This document shows, one piece after another, positions 6,349-14,867 of a stretch of DNA of 14,907 bases (positions within the stretch are counted from its first letter, which is position 1; every line of letters starts with the position of its first letter). Source of the stretch: an uncultured Ignavibacteriota bacterium (GTDB taxonomy: Bacteria; Bacteroidota; Ignavibacteria; Tepidaquicellales; Tepidaquicellaceae). Location of the stretch: contig CALKAJ010000158.1 in NCBI GenBank assembly GCA_937983305.1, positions 1 through 14,907 on the forward strand, in the 5' to 3' direction. The notes under the pieces were generated by a model, which saw only the letters and a list, made by a program, of their open reading frames with translations, made no database searches and was not told the origin of the DNA. Both the position numbers and the translations under genes were made by a program.

Positions 6349-6476
6349 ATTTTGTTCTGTTTGTGTTAAGATATAAAAACAAATCCGAAATTAAAAGATA
6401 TTGCTTTATATCCTTGTATATATCTATGGTATGAAACATTTTTATATAATAAATCGTTTAAAATTAAAAGAATTTA
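6349..6476. promoter_or_regulatory. Divergent promoter region between menA-like and DUF4175-like genes
   Basis: This 128-bp AT-rich gap separates divergent starts, so it must hold the promoter for each gene. On the + strand a TATAAT hexamer at 6445-6450 lies 26 bp before ATG 6477, but no good -35 element is seen 16-18 bp upstream of it. I see no clear element for the - strand gene. Assignment as a promoter region comes mainly from gene orientation. Confidence 0.35.
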
Positions 6477-9400
6477 ATGAAGGATTTAACGGCAAATAGT
6501 GAATTAATTTTTAACAATCTGACTTCCAAATTGAAAAGGGTATGGATAAAAGAGTTATATTACAATTACATTAATTCTTTAATAATTTTATTTGCCTCAG
6601 CTTTATTTTCCGGATTAGGTTTGATTATAACAGGTGTGTTTTTTAATACCGGCTCATTATTCAGAACCATTGCTTCGCTCGGATACTCGGGATTATTCAT
6701 TTCAGGTTTTATTTATTTCACTTTGATATTTATTTTCAATCGCTTTGAGATTTTCCAAAAATTTAATCCTGTTATGTATTCCGGAAAAATAGGCTCCTTC
6801 GTTCCGGAAGTTTCAGATAACCTTTCAAATTCACTTTCGCTTTTTTCCAAACTTAAATCCAACTCATATTATTCCGAAAGACTGATTATATCAAACCTTA
6901 AAAAAGCAGGAGAGAACTATTCTCCTTTCAATCTTGCCAAATTTATTCCGTTTGATACAATAAAAAGAAAACTTTTTGTTCCTTTTTCTCTCATTCTTAT
7001 TATTTCGTTTCTTTTTGTTCTGTTTCCAAATTCACTTCTGCCTTCTCTGAATAAATACATTAATTATAATCTCGAATACCTGCCCGATGGAACCGGAATT
7101 TCTTTTGAAGTTATTCCCGGAAATACAAAAGCTTTAATCGGAAGCAATATACAGGTTTATGTTAAAATTGTTTCCGATAATGATAATTTTAACGCTACGG
7201 ATTTAAAGTTCTCGTGTGAACGGTTTGATTCAGATGGGAATATAATATCAATGGAAGAATCTGTGCTTTTTCCTGTTGAACAAAATCTATTTAAAGATAC
7301 AATTCTTGCCAACAGTGAAATAAAATATTTTGCCGAGCTTCAGGGTATTAAATCTCCTGTTTATAAAATCACACTTGAAGATTACCCGGCTTTAAAATCA
7401 TTTAAATTTAAAATTTTTCCTCCTGCATATACTAATACGGAACCGTACGAAATAAAAGATGAAACAAAGGAACTCGTTTGTCCGGAAGGCAGTCGTATAG
7501 AAGTAAGCATTTCTTCAAACAAAATACTTGCTTCGGCATCCGTAAACATAGATAATCAAAGTGTTTCAATGCAGACCAAAGACGAAAATGCCTCGGGTTC
7601 TTTTATCGCCAATCATACCGGAAAATTTAATTTTATTCTGAAGGATTCCGAAGGTAACATTAATAACGATTATAATATTTTTAATTTAAAAGTTATTCCG
7701 GATGAGGCTCCTAAGGTCTCAATTATTGAACCTCCCGAAAGTAATTTTGAATTACGCGGGAAAAAGGAAATTTTATTAAGAGCAAAAATTTCCGATGATT
7801 ACGGCTTCAGGTCTTTAACTCTGAATTTCAAAAAAGTCAAACAGGGAACATCGGCATCGGTCAAAGAAGAGCCGAAAGATTATTTTGGAATAATAGATAT
7901 TCCCATAATCAATAAAACAGCGACTTCTCTGGAAATACCATATCTCTGGAATCTCATTTTACTTCTCGCAAAAAGCGGAGATGCAGTAGATTACTATTTA
8001 GAGGTTACAGATAATTCCGGTAAAACCGGCAGAAGTGAAATAAAGAGAATTACATTTAAAACAGCTGCAGACGTTATAAAGGAAACCGAAAAATATACAA
8101 AAGAGATACAAAAGAATCTGAAATCAGTTTTTGACGACACAAAAAACCTTGAGAAAGAATTATCGGAATTAAGGAAAAATCTTCAGAAAGGAGAAGAGAC
8201 CGGTGTAAATGAGATGCAAAAAAAGAACGAGCTGAAAGAAAAAATTGAGCGGGTTCAGAATAATATGCAGGCAATACAGGAAAAAATTGATGCCGGAATT
8301 CAGGATATTAAACAAAATAATTCTTTAAGCGAAAAGGTCCTTGATCAGTTTATGAAAATGCAGGAGCAATTCAATAAAATCAATACTCCTCAATTTCAGG
8401 ATATGCTCAGAAAACTGCAGGAGGCATTAAAGAAAAACAACCCGCAGGAAATTCAGCAGGACTTGAAAAACATAAATTTTGACGAAGAAGCATTTCGGAA
8501 ACAGCTTGAGAAGATAATGGAATTAATGAAGAAAATTGAAAATCTTCAGAAATTCGGAGAACTTACCAAAGAACTTGAAGAACTCCTTCGAAAGCAGGAA
8601 GAAATAAAAATGGAAACTATGAATACACAGAATTCCGACAACCAAATGCTTAATGAATTATCCAAAAAGCAATCCGAACTTAAAGAAAATGTTGATAAAA
8701 TCAGTGAATCACTTGACGAATTTAAAAACGAGTTAAAAAAAGATAAAGATGACATTTCAACCGACGGCTTAGAGCAGGTTAGCAAAAATATGAAGTCGAA
8801 GAATCTGAAAAGTAAGATGCAGAAATCATCGGAGCAGTTACAAAAAGGAGAGAAATCGTCAAGCGAAGAAACGCAGGATGACATATTGAAAGATTTAAAC
8901 GAACTAAATGAAATGATGCAGGATGCGCTTGAAAACGAAATGAATTCAGACGAGAGTTTCAAAAAAATGCTCGATAAGATGAAGCAGATGAAATCAGAAA
9001 TTGAAGAGCTGAGCAAAGATCAGGGTGAATTGAAAGAAAAGACCGGTGAATCTGAAGAAAAAGAAGAATACAGAGAAAATCAAAAAGAGCAGAAAGAGCT
9101 TCAGACCCGGCTTACTAAAACAATTGATGACTTGTTTAGTCTTACAAAAAGCGGTTTGCAGGTTACACCTGAAATGGGTAAAGAACTCGGCAATGCTTAT
9201 AATAAAATGGATAAAGCAAATCAGGACCTTCAGAACGAAAGCAAGAACAATGCAATGTCGAATCAGCAATCAGCAAAAAATTCACTTGATAATGCGGCAA
9301 AGATGCTTGGAGATATGATTAACAGTATGAGCCAGCAAGGAAAACCAGGTAACAAACCTGGAGGGAGAATGGCAATGCTGATGGAAAAACTCGCGCAGTT

Positions 9401-9983
9401 GATAAAATTGCAGCAGGGTATGAACGGTCAGATTCAACAACTTGGTGAAGACGGGAAAAAAGGCGAAAAAGGAAAAGACGGAAAAAACGGTAAAGTCGGG
9501 CAGGATGGGAAAGACGGGAAGGATTCGGAAAGTATGAAAAAAGATATGATTGACAGATTGAAGATTCAGCAGGAAAATATTAAGAAGTCTCTTGAAGAAT
9601 TGAGCGAAGAATTCGAAAAAGAAAAACAAAGAAATAACGAACAATTTCTTGGAGATTTAGGCAAGGTTGCAGAAGAGATGCAGCAATTAATTAAAGATTT
9701 ATCGGAGTACAAGATTGACGAGAAAACGACCGAAAGGCAGAATAAGATTCTATCACGAATGCTTGAGTTTCAGTCATCTAAAAGAGAAAAAGACTTTGAG
9801 CAAAAGCGTGAATCCCGTCCGGGGAAAAATTTCATACGCTCAACTCCTCCGGAAATTATTATTTCCGGACCTAATTCTTTTAATGCATTGAAAGAAGATT
9901 ACCTGCGGTTACAAAGGGAAGGATTTACAAAAGAGTATGAAGAATTAATAATGGATTACCTGAAATCTTTAAAAGTCAGGTAA
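6477..9983 (+). CDS. DUF4175-like large membrane/coiled-coil protein with collagen-like tract
   Basis: This 1168-residue protein resembles the DUF4175 family (TIGR02302-like) of Gram-negative bacteria, whose function is unknown. Hydrophobic spans are at about 31-55, 66-88 and 166-190. A beta-rich, Ig-like extracytoplasmic region follows at about 200-530, including the segment VIPDEAPKVSIIEPPESNFELRG (split as VIPDEAPKVSII and EPPESNFELRG). From about 535 to 985 it is almost entirely charged helix rich in Lys, Glu, Gln and Met (coiled coil). Residues 990-1016 are nine uninterrupted Gly-X-Y triplets (GED, GKK, GEK, GKD and so on). A second helical block follows, and the end is STPPEIIISGPNSFNALKEDYLRLQREGF, a folded tail (split as STPPEIIISGP and NSFNALKEDYLRLQREGF). 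The shape suggests an inner-membrane-anchored protein that reaches across the periplasm. The start is ATG with only a weak AAAAG upstream. It converges on the lipoprotein gene with a 16-bp gap. Confidence 0.72.
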   Translation: MKDLTANSELIFNNLTSKLKRVWIKELYYNYINSLIILFASALFSGLGLIITGVFFNTGSLFRTIASLGYSGLFISGFIYFTLIFIFNRFEIFQKFNPVMYSGKIGSFVPEVSDNLSNSLSLFSKLKSNSYYSERLIISNLKKAGENYSPFNLAKFIPFDTIKRKLFVPFSLILIISFLFVLFPNSLLPSLNKYINYNLEYLPDGTGISFEVIPGNTKALIGSNIQVYVKIVSDNDNFNATDLKFSCERFDSDGNIISMEESVLFPVEQNLFKDTILANSEIKYFAELQGIKSPVYKITLEDYPALKSFKFKIFPPAYTNTEPYEIKDETKELVCPEGSRIEVSISSNKILASASVNIDNQSVSMQTKDENASGSFIANHTGKFNFILKDSEGNINNDYNIFNLKVIPDEAPKVSIIEPPESNFELRGKKEILLRAKISDDYGFRSLTLNFKKVKQGTSASVKEEPKDYFGIIDIPIINKTATSLEIPYLWNLILLLAKSGDAVDYYLEVTDNSGKTGRSEIKRITFKTAADVIKETEKYTKEIQKNLKSVFDDTKNLEKELSELRKNLQKGEETGVNEMQKKNELKEKIERVQNNMQAIQEKIDAGIQDIKQNNSLSEKVLDQFMKMQEQFNKINTPQFQDMLRKLQEALKKNNPQEIQQDLKNINFDEEAFRKQLEKIMELMKKIENLQKFGELTKELEELLRKQEEIKMETMNTQNSDNQMLNELSKKQSELKENVDKISESLDEFKNELKKDKDDISTDGLEQVSKNMKSKNLKSKMQKSSEQLQKGEKSSSEETQDDILKDLNELNEMMQDALENEMNSDESFKKMLDKMKQMKSEIEELSKDQGELKEKTGESEEKEEYRENQKEQKELQTRLTKTIDDLFSLTKSGLQVTPEMGKELGNAYNKMDKANQDLQNESKNNAMSNQQSAKNSLDNAAKMLGDMINSMSQQGKPGNKPGGRMAMLMEKLAQLIKLQQGMNGQIQQLGEDGKKGEKGKDGKNGKVGQDGKDGKDSESMKKDMIDRLKIQQENIKKSLEELSEEFEKEKQRNNEQFLGDLGKVAEEMQQLIKDLSEYKIDEKTTERQNKILSRMLEFQSSKREKDFEQKRESRPGKNFIRSTPPEIIISGPNSFNALKEDYLRLQREGFTKEYEELIMDYLKSLKVR
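9444..9524 (+). repeat. Collagen-like (Gly-X-Y)9 coding tract
   Basis: Nine consecutive triplets start with Gly: GED GKK GEK GKD GKN, then GKV GQD GKD GKD. They form an 81-bp Gly/Lys/Asp-rich segment inside the DUF4175-like gene at residues 990-1016. There is no Pro, so a stable triple helix would depend on charge pairing. Confidence 0.85.
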
Positions 9984-9999
9984 CCCATTACAAAATTAT

Positions 10000-10680
10000 T
10001 TATTTTTTCGGTTTACTGAGATTTTTCAGCTTATCCATATCAAGATTGAGCTTATCAAAATCTACATCTTTGGGAACCTCGAAGATGCTGTCTTCAAACT
10101 TTGCATCAGTGTTTACCTTCGTTGCAGTGATAGAGCCTTTAACACCTTCAAACTTCATTAAAAGAAAATCCTTGTACATATAATATTTATTTCCGTCTTT
10201 ATCTTTGTATATATTACATTCGTAGCCGAGTACTTCCGCGGTTCCGCCTTTTTCGTAATCTTTGAATTGCTCGCGTGCTTTTAAAACAAACGAGCTGAAA
10301 TCTTTATCGGAATCCAAATCGGTAGCTTTCATTTTCATTCCTATTTTCTGACCTGCAACTTCCACAACCGAATATACAAAGCCGTCTCCGGGGAAATAAG
10401 CAACTGCATTCATAGGAACACCTTTAGCACTTCCTTTTACTTCACTTCTTGCTTTTTTTCCTTTTGTAAATAATTCAAGTGTCATATCGGGGGATTCACT
10501 CAGACTATAAACCACATTGATAGAACTGTTCTCTCCAAGCTCAAGATTTTTCTTGTCGCCTGAAGTTGTTTCCGTTGTTGTTTTATCTTTTTCGTTTGTG
10601 CCGGCTCCTTCTTTTTTACCGCATCCGCCGAGAAAAAGTAATGCTGCTAAAAGCACTGTCAGAAATGTAATGTTTTTCAT
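10000..10680 (-). CDS. Lipoprotein of unknown function (DUF4412-like appearance)
   Basis: This 226-residue lipoprotein has a signal peptide MKNITFLTVLLAALLFLGGC with lipobox LGGC, so Cys20 would be lipidated. A short Lys/Thr/Glu-rich linker follows to about residue 45. The rest (about 50-226) alternates beta strands. It contains SSINVVYSLSESPDMTLELF, then SSFVLKAREQFKDYEKGG, EVLGYECNIYKDKDGNKYYMYKDFLL (read as EVLGYECNIYKDKDG then NKYYMYKDFLL), and a Lys/Asp-rich end. The GYECxxYxxxxGxxYYxYKDxxxL arrangement is reminiscent of DUF4412 or LolA-like sheets that bind lipid or another hydrophobic ligand. That link is weak and I make no functional call. It lies 69 bp downstream of the helical-protein gene on the same strand and may be co-transcribed with it. 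No Shine-Dalgarno is visible. Confidence 0.8.
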   Translation of the reverse strand: MKNITFLTVLLAALLFLGGCGKKEGAGTNEKDKTTTETTSGDKKNLELGENSSINVVYSLSESPDMTLELFTKGKKARSEVKGSAKGVPMNAVAYFPGDGFVYSVVEVAGQKIGMKMKATDLDSDKDFSSFVLKAREQFKDYEKGGTAEVLGYECNIYKDKDGNKYYMYKDFLLMKFEGVKGSITATKVNTDAKFEDSIFEVPKDVDFDKLNLDMDKLKNLSKPKK

Positions 10681-10749
10681 AATTTGTTTTATTTTTTAAA
10701 TTGTTTTGGAATCTAATATTTTCTTTTTCTGATTTCAATGATTTTCGGA

Positions 10750-12186
10750 TTAATATAATAGCTCTCTGAACTCGCCAATCAGCCAGTCTCTATAGTTGAA
10801 ATCTTCCGATTTCTGAAGATTATGTAAAATAAAAGATATTTCGTTTTTATACTTTCTCGTATCTGCCATAGAAGCGTATTTTATTAACTTTTTGAAGCTG
10901 CCAAGAAATATTTTAATTCTTGACTTTCTTGACTTAACAAGAAATTTTTCGACGGAAAGAAATTCCGAATAACTTTTTAAGGCGTTTTCCGATTTATCAA
11001 AATCTTTAATTTTATAATAGCATACAATTTCAAGTATCTTTGAGTCGTGCCTGAAATTATCGTTTTTCGTTTTGAAATTTAAAATGTGCTCAAGAGATAA
11101 ATTATAATCTCCTGTTTTAAAATAGTAGTGTGCAAATCCGTATTCTCTCATTGGTAATGCGTCGTCTTTAGAAAGTTTTGAACTGTACAAAACAATAAAG
11201 TTTCTTGTCTCTTCGATTTTATTTGCCTGCAATCCGAGTATAACTGTTGTAGCAAAAAAATCAGTAGGGATATAAGGATATATGTCTTTAAGAAAAAATC
11301 CGTTCTCCGCAAGAAGCATTGCTATTTCAAATCTTTCGCTAAGAAAGTAATTTTCATTTTGCATTCTGATAATTTTTCTTGTGCAATAATCAAGCAATGA
11401 TTGCAAATGAACCGTTACTTCGGATTTTTCAAGTCTTGAGGAGTATTTCAACAGCAGATTTTTATATCTCTCATACTCGCTTTCGTCTTTTATGTTTATA
11501 TGAGACTTTATCATTGAACTGTAAAGCTCGAGTAAGAAAGCATATTCATAATCTGATTTAATCTTGTTATAAAAGTAATCAATATTCAACGGTCTTATCA
11601 TTAAGTCGTAATAATCGTTTACAAACTCATCATCCGGAATATTTTTATAAAATATAATACTTGTGTAATCTATAACAACCGTTATCATCTGATAAACCGT
11701 AAGACTGATTCCGGCTTTTAACATATAGTTTAAAGTCTTTCTGACCTTTGCCTGATTTAACTTGCTTGAAGATGTAAGATGCTGATTATATAAGAGGGTA
11801 TAATAGTCGTACAACTTTAAAAGTAATTGAGGTTCAACTCTTTTTTTTGAATTAAACCCTGACATAATTTTCTTCGATGTTGTATCAAATATTCTGCTTT
11901 GCTTTCTCAGGAACAGCTCTCTTAATAATTTCAACTCACTTTCAAGTTCGTCTTTTTCTATCGAGCGTTGTTTAAGATAATTTATTATAAGTGAGGTTAT
12001 GTAAGATTTCTCTTTTCCCGTCAGAAACCCGGATTTATCTATGTTTTTTGCCCTTCGGGCGTTCAGATATTTTTTTTTCAAACCCGGACGGTTATTAAAA
12101 TATGATGATTCTAAAAATTTTTCAAATCGTTTTCCGTCTGCCCTGTCAAAGGAATTTAGTACTGAAATAATTCTTTTTTTATGCAT
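10750..12186 (-). CDS. Hypothetical all-helical (TPR/solenoid-like) protein
   Basis: I do not recognise a named function for this 478-residue soluble protein. It has no signal peptide or membrane span. The N-terminus (VLNSFDRADGKRFEKFLESSYFNNR, positions 9-33) has the form SFxxxxxKRFxxFLxSxYFNxR that I associate with a helical protein group recurring in Bacteroidota/Ignavibacteria genomes. The remainder is Leu/Tyr/Lys/Ser-rich helix with paired-helix segments such as EYGFAHYYFKTGDYNLSLEH (345-364) and LEIVCYYKIKDFDKSENALK (382-401). These fit TPR spacing (Y at the turn, A/S-L-x-x at the end of each pair). Such a solenoid is usually a protein-binding scaffold, which is inference here. The ATG lacks a clear Shine-Dalgarno. 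A TATAAT on the - strand about 15 bp upstream hints at a near-leaderless transcript. Confidence 0.75.
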   Translation of the reverse strand: MHKKRIISVLNSFDRADGKRFEKFLESSYFNNRPGLKKKYLNARRAKNIDKSGFLTGKEKSYITSLIINYLKQRSIEKDELESELKLLRELFLRKQSRIFDTTSKKIMSGFNSKKRVEPQLLLKLYDYYTLLYNQHLTSSSKLNQAKVRKTLNYMLKAGISLTVYQMITVVIDYTSIIFYKNIPDDEFVNDYYDLMIRPLNIDYFYNKIKSDYEYAFLLELYSSMIKSHINIKDESEYERYKNLLLKYSSRLEKSEVTVHLQSLLDYCTRKIIRMQNENYFLSERFEIAMLLAENGFFLKDIYPYIPTDFFATTVILGLQANKIEETRNFIVLYSSKLSKDDALPMREYGFAHYYFKTGDYNLSLEHILNFKTKNDNFRHDSKILEIVCYYKIKDFDKSENALKSYSEFLSVEKFLVKSRKSRIKIFLGSFKKLIKYASMADTRKYKNEISFILHNLQKSEDFNYRDWLIGEFRELLY

Positions 12187-12326
12187 ATATTATGTGAAAT
12201 TATAAAATCAGGTAAATATATGTAAAATACTAATATATATCGAGTTATTTTTTTAAGTCTGGTTTATTGATGGGAAATTAATGTCGGGATTTGTTTGGAT
12301 ATTGAATTAATTTATCGGATTTTTGT

Positions 12327-12340
12327 ACTATATTTATAGT
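12327..12340. promoter_or_regulatory. Short AT-rich palindrome in the 225-bp gap before the helical-protein gene
   Basis: ACTATATTTATAGT is a perfect inverted repeat of 6-bp arms around TT. It sits about 140 bp upstream of the helical-protein start and about 40 bp from the hairpin at 12378-12413. It could be an operator, but AT-rich DNA yields such palindromes by chance. The rest of 12187-12411 shows no ORF of note. Confidence 0.2.
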
Positions 12341-12377
12341 TCTTTAAATCAACAGGGTAGAATTAATTATTTTTCTT

Positions 12378-12413
12378 AAATGGCACCGCAAAGATCCCGG
12401 TGCCATTTTTTTT
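12378..12413. terminator. Rho-independent terminator hairpin after the TonB receptor gene
   Basis: The stem ATGGCACCG (12380-12388) pairs perfectly with CGGTGCCAT (12398-12406), extended by A-T pairs, with a 9-nt loop. It lies directly after the leftward TonB receptor stop codon, as expected for that gene's terminator. However, the strong run of eight T (12406-12413) is on the + strand and overlaps the stop codon; the leftward RNA has only UUU after the stem. It is therefore either bidirectional or mainly a rightward terminator. Confidence 0.8.
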
Positions 12414-14796
12414 AAAACGAAAACGAAATTCCACCCGTGAAATTTCTGTTTGGTGCCGCAATTCTTTCAAGCTCCTGATAAAACTTATCAAAGATATTAT
12501 TCGCCGCAATAAAAAAAGTCAATCCGTTATCAAATTTTTTTGATAACTTTGCATCCATTAAAAAATAAGACTCGGGCTCTTCGTATTTGTAGAAAAGCAC
12601 CTCATCAATTTTTGATACATATCTTCCGGTTGTATTTAAGTTGAATCCTTCATATCCAATGTTAACACCAAATCCAAACAGATGCTTTGGTTTATAGGGA
12701 AGAAAATCATCTTTTCTGTTTACGGATAAATCTTTCGCATCCATATATGTATAATTAACTTCAAATCTGTATTCAATGAATTTATTACCGGCTTTGAAAT
12801 CGTGTGAGTAATCCATTGAAGCTTCAAACCCGTTGATTTGTGCTTTTGCAATATTCCGGACCTGAAATGGTCCGAGTACATTTGTTGAAATATTTACATA
12901 TTGAATTAAATTATCATACATATTTATAAAAAATGCAAAGTCAACATTAAATCTGTTTTGATACTGCTTTCTGAGTCCTATTTCGGCAGATATCATTTCT
13001 TCGGGTTTCAAATTCGGATTATATAAGAAATCGAATCCTCCGAACAATTCTTTTTTGAAGTATAATTCCGCAATTGAAGGTGAGCGAAAAGCTCTGCCAA
13101 TCAGTGCTCTAAAATGAGTGTTTTCAAAAATTTTGTTGGTTGTAACCGGAGAATAAACAAATGACAACTTTGGACTAATCTGAAAAACCTCGCTGCCTCC
13201 GGTAAATTTATTGTAATCCAATCTTCCCGCAATTGTAGAAGTCAATACCGGAGTGTTGGTTGTTTTATTGTTTATTAATCTAATCTGGTCCTGGGCAAAT
13301 ATTCCAAGATTATATTGCTGCTGGTCTCCATATAAAATTGATTCAGGCGAAGAGCGCACCACATTCCATTGAGCATCAAAGCCTGCTGTTAAGAAATTAT
13401 TTTCTCCTATTTGAAAATCTGCCTGAGAAATATTTCCAAAATTGTATGATGTTATAAAGGTTGAAAAAAATTGCCCTGCGTTTCCATATTCAATGGTAAT
13501 GGGATTTATTGGATTGTAATCCGACTGACTGAATAATTTATAGTAATAAAATCTTGTTCCATATTTCGATTTTGAATTCGGTATTGCTCTGTATTGAATA
13601 TCGTAACTTTGAGTTTCCTTGTAAATTTTATCGTTTAACAGTTGAGGGGAAACCTGATACGGCTGTGCATACGAGCTTGGGTCTTTGCGCCAGTAGTGAG
13701 GGTATCCGCTTTCTGACTTTGTATATTGCAAAGTTACTTCAAGATCTCTGTTATTAAATAAATCATAAGTCAGCTTGGCAATCCCGCTGTAGAACTCGAA
13801 TTCTGTTTGCTGGGCATATCCGTCGTTTTGCCTGTAATTAAGGTTTAAAAGATACGAAAGTTTACCGAGAGTATTGCTGTGTATTGCATCTGCTGCCTTG
13901 AACGATAACAGCTTATCCGTATATTTTAAACTGTCTGAAAGTTTTTGATAAAATCCGCCGCTTAAATTAATTACGGTATATGGTTTATAGGTCGGTTTTT
14001 TTGTTATAACATTTATTACTCCGCCAATGGCACTTGAACCATATAGAGCGGAAAATCCACCTTTAACAACTTCCGTTCTTTCAATTATCGAAACCGGGAT
14101 TAAAGACCAGAGTGCACCTTTTGAATCACCCGTTAAAGACGGTCTTCCGTCAAGCAAGAGTAAAACCCTGTTGCCGATTCCGCCGCCTGCCACATCGGAA
14201 CTTCCCCGGATTGAAAGCGAACTCAAATTAATACCGCTTGTTCTGTTAACGGTTACTCCCTGAATCTTTTCAAGTATTTGGTCAAAAGTTAATGAGTTTC
14301 TGTTTTTTATCTCTTCGGCACTTATTATTGAAAGTGAAGATGGAGTGTTTTGCAGAGTTAATTCTGTTCTTGTAGCCGTTACATTAACTGTTTCAATTTC
14401 AAGTCTTGACTCGGACAAATAAATATTTAAGCTTTTTATTTCACCGCTATTAATTGAAATTTCAAGTGTCTGTGTTTGATATCCGAGGCGTGACACGATT
14501 ATTTTATATTCACCTGAAGTTAATTCTTCAAACAAATACTTGCCCTGAAAATCAGAAACATATATTTTTTTATAACCGGATTTTTCAATTGTAACAATAG
14601 CGGAAGTAATAACTTCGTTATTGGTTTTATCAATAATCAATCCTGTGATTTTTCCATCACCGTCTTCGGAAGAACCGGGAACTCCGGTTTTTTCTGTGAC
14701 AAGAGGTAATTCTCCCGTTAAAGTATGGGAGTTAGATACGGCAGAAAAAATTATACCGATTATAAAAAATATTATAAAGATAAATATCGTGTTCAT
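12412..14796 (-). CDS. TonB-dependent outer-membrane receptor with N-terminal carboxypeptidase-regulatory-like domain
   Basis: This 794-residue outer-membrane active transporter takes up a scarce ligand such as a siderophore, vitamin B12 or another chelate; the substrate is not readable from the sequence. Residues 1-21 form a hydrophobic signal segment. A CarboxypepD_reg-like beta-sandwich is at about 49-128 (GLIIDKTNNEVITSAIVTIE, then GKYLFEELTSGEYKI). A TonB-box-like ETVNVTATR (135-143) follows, similar to the BtuB box. The plug is at about 148-268, with SLSIRGSS, RVLLLLDGRPS, IERTEVVKGGFSALYGSSAIGGVINVITKKP (read as IERTEVVKGG, FSALYGSSAIGGV, INVITKKP). The barrel runs to the C-terminal Phe (GGISFSF), and its last part has the FxxAxNIFDKFYQ segment of the family. 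Length and domain order are complete and normal. It stands alone, with no TonB/ExbBD or ABC genes in view. Confidence 0.93.
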   Translation of the reverse strand: MNTIFIFIIFFIIGIIFSAVSNSHTLTGELPLVTEKTGVPGSSEDGDGKITGLIIDKTNNEVITSAIVTIEKSGYKKIYVSDFQGKYLFEELTSGEYKIIVSRLGYQTQTLEISINSGEIKSLNIYLSESRLEIETVNVTATRTELTLQNTPSSLSIISAEEIKNRNSLTFDQILEKIQGVTVNRTSGINLSSLSIRGSSDVAGGGIGNRVLLLLDGRPSLTGDSKGALWSLIPVSIIERTEVVKGGFSALYGSSAIGGVINVITKKPTYKPYTVINLSGGFYQKLSDSLKYTDKLLSFKAADAIHSNTLGKLSYLLNLNYRQNDGYAQQTEFEFYSGIAKLTYDLFNNRDLEVTLQYTKSESGYPHYWRKDPSSYAQPYQVSPQLLNDKIYKETQSYDIQYRAIPNSKSKYGTRFYYYKLFSQSDYNPINPITIEYGNAGQFFSTFITSYNFGNISQADFQIGENNFLTAGFDAQWNVVRSSPESILYGDQQQYNLGIFAQDQIRLINNKTTNTPVLTSTIAGRLDYNKFTGGSEVFQISPKLSFVYSPVTTNKIFENTHFRALIGRAFRSPSIAELYFKKELFGGFDFLYNPNLKPEEMISAEIGLRKQYQNRFNVDFAFFINMYDNLIQYVNISTNVLGPFQVRNIAKAQINGFEASMDYSHDFKAGNKFIEYRFEVNYTYMDAKDLSVNRKDDFLPYKPKHLFGFGVNIGYEGFNLNTTGRYVSKIDEVLFYKYEEPESYFLMDAKLSKKFDNGLTFFIAANNIFDKFYQELERIAAPNRNFTGGISFSF

Positions 14797-14814
14797 AAAT
14801 TTACTGCTTATTTA

Positions 14815-14855
14815 ATAAACCCGTTACAGTACTTAAGTGCATATAACGGGTTTAT
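14815..14855 (-). terminator. Hairpin between right-edge gene and TonB receptor gene (probable terminator)
   Basis: ATAAACCCGTTA (14815-14826) and TAACGGGTTTAT (14844-14855) form a perfect 12-bp stem around a 17-nt loop that contains the palindrome ACTTAAGT. Reading leftward it begins 12 bp after the probable stop of the right-edge gene and ends in UUUAUUAAAU, a modest U-rich tail. It ends only 18 bp before the TonB receptor ATG, so it could alternatively act in that gene's leader. Confidence 0.6.
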
Positions 14856-14867
14856 AATAAAAATAGG

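Noticed and set aside
8546..9016. 156-codon Ser/Phe-rich open frame on the - strand
   Set aside because: It is the antisense of the Lys/Glu-rich coiled coil, which generates long Ser/Phe frames automatically.
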